Shown: in pieces, positions 63,449 through 64,000 of the stretch | Layout of the letters: each line of letters opens with the position of its first letter | Numbering within the stretch: the first letter of the stretch is position 1 | Origin: Hydnum rufescens UP504 | Taxonomy: Eukaryota > Basidiomycota > Agaricomycetes > Cantharellales > Hydnaceae | NCBI GenBank assembly: GCA_014904985.1 | Contig: MU129069.1 | Location: 36,198 to 100,197, forward strand | Direction: 5' to 3' | Length of the DNA stretch: 64,000 nucleotides | Translations under genes and position numbers: made by a program | Notes under the pieces: generated by a model | What the model was told of the DNA's origin: nothing | Database searches by the model: none | What the model saw: the letters and a program-made list of their open reading frames with translations, nothing else

Positions 63449-64000
63449 GAAAGAGACACTCATGATGTTACTTCCTCCATAGTGATTGTCTGTTATACAT
63501 GCCCTTTCTCTCTCTCTTTCAGATACCCACTGTACGCTCCTTCTCTCCCTCTCTCTTCCTCCATCTGAACCTCATTTTGTAATTAAGGTGGGGGTTCAAT
63601 GTGTATTCCATAGTAGGTAAAAGGGATTTCATAGGAGGTGATATTCTGCTACCCAGATACCCTTCAGGGGGGGGGGGGTTCATACATTAAAATTGGACAA
63701 AGGGTATTTATAGTTGCCCTGTTATGCAGGATTCCCACTGCAATAGGCACATGGTTAATTAGTCTCTTTCTTCTTTCTGTTTGTGGCCTCAACAACAGTG
63801 TCACCCTGGTATTGGGGGCATTGGATGTGCATTTTCAACAGCTTTCTGGGCATGTTTTTTGCAAATGAATTGGATGAAAAATGAGTGAGAAATTTGGAAA
63901 ATACTGATGAATAGTATGAGATTTGAAGTAAAAATGACCTAGGGGGTATGCATGCCTAGGTTCAGGTTTAAGCCTTGAGAACCTGAGTTTAAACCTAAGC
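63449..64000. other. Right edge: repeat DNA with a run of 12 G
   Basis: The dispersed repeat also found at 1005-1080 is at about 63727-63832, and a run of 12 G lies at 63667-63678. No gene is recognised. Confidence 0.55.

Overview
The window looks like a transposon-rich, probably accessory or subtelomere-like stretch of an Agaricomycete (mushroom-type basidiomycete) nuclear genome. The reasons are short introns of about 50-90 bp with GT-AG ends, several copies of the fungal FunK1 kinase family, HNH-type nuclease genes of the kind expanded in Agaricomycetes, a PIF/Harbinger element with a Myb/SANT-like partner gene, and fragments of ordinary eukaryotic genes (AP-3 delta adaptin and NOT1). No telomere repeat array, rRNA or tRNA gene was recognised. 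Few genes look intact; most are broken paralogues.

Layout. 1-2.7 kb is CpG-poor repeat DNA. 3.0-7.4 kb is an HNH-nuclease-like gene interrupted by a complete-looking 3,072-bp PIF/Harbinger transposon (3501-6572, TTA duplication). 7.6-9.1 kb holds a NOT1 fragment. 9.2-12 kb is one copy of a composite repeat carrying 'family A', a gene with a cysteine motif (HLWTANCWW) and a long C-terminal coiled coil. 12.4-14.0 kb is the 3' half of an AP-3 delta gene and 27.6-29.1 kb is its middle part. The two pieces share a 242-bp duplicated segment and are separated by about 13.7 kb of inserted mobile sequence. That insert holds a family B gene, an imperfect inverted repeat, a broken gene like the N-terminal part of telomere-linked RecQ-type proteins, bacterial-terminator-like hairpins and a second family A copy.

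30-32.5 kb has FunK1-like N-terminal fragments and a kinase C-lobe. 32.7-35.7 kb has two copies of 'family C'. 36.1-36.9 kb is a second broken HNH gene. 38.1-39.9 kb is FunK1 copy 1. 39.8-47.1 kb is a set of duplications carrying family B copy 2 and family A copy 3, with decay mostly at CpG sites. 47.1-48.2 kb is a FunK1 fragment split by a 687-bp hAT-like element. 48.6-49.8 kb is a 300-bp tandem repeat leading into a spacerless palindrome of about 3.8 kb centred at 51271/51272. 55.3-57.8 kb is FunK1 copy 2. The rest, to 64 kb, is CpG-depleted repeat DNA with a 1.5-kb element bounded by inverted repeats and three copies of a 28-bp near-palindrome.

How the parts relate. Families A, B and C share one architecture: an N-terminal domain, a His/Asn-Cys-aromatic motif, a short intron, then a coiled coil built of heptad-length (21-bp) repeats. 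Later copies of A and B are broken mainly by CpG to TpG/CpA changes, which suggests past cytosine methylation. Many other differences between paralogues are one-base indels in G/C runs, so some apparent frameshifts may be assembly errors.
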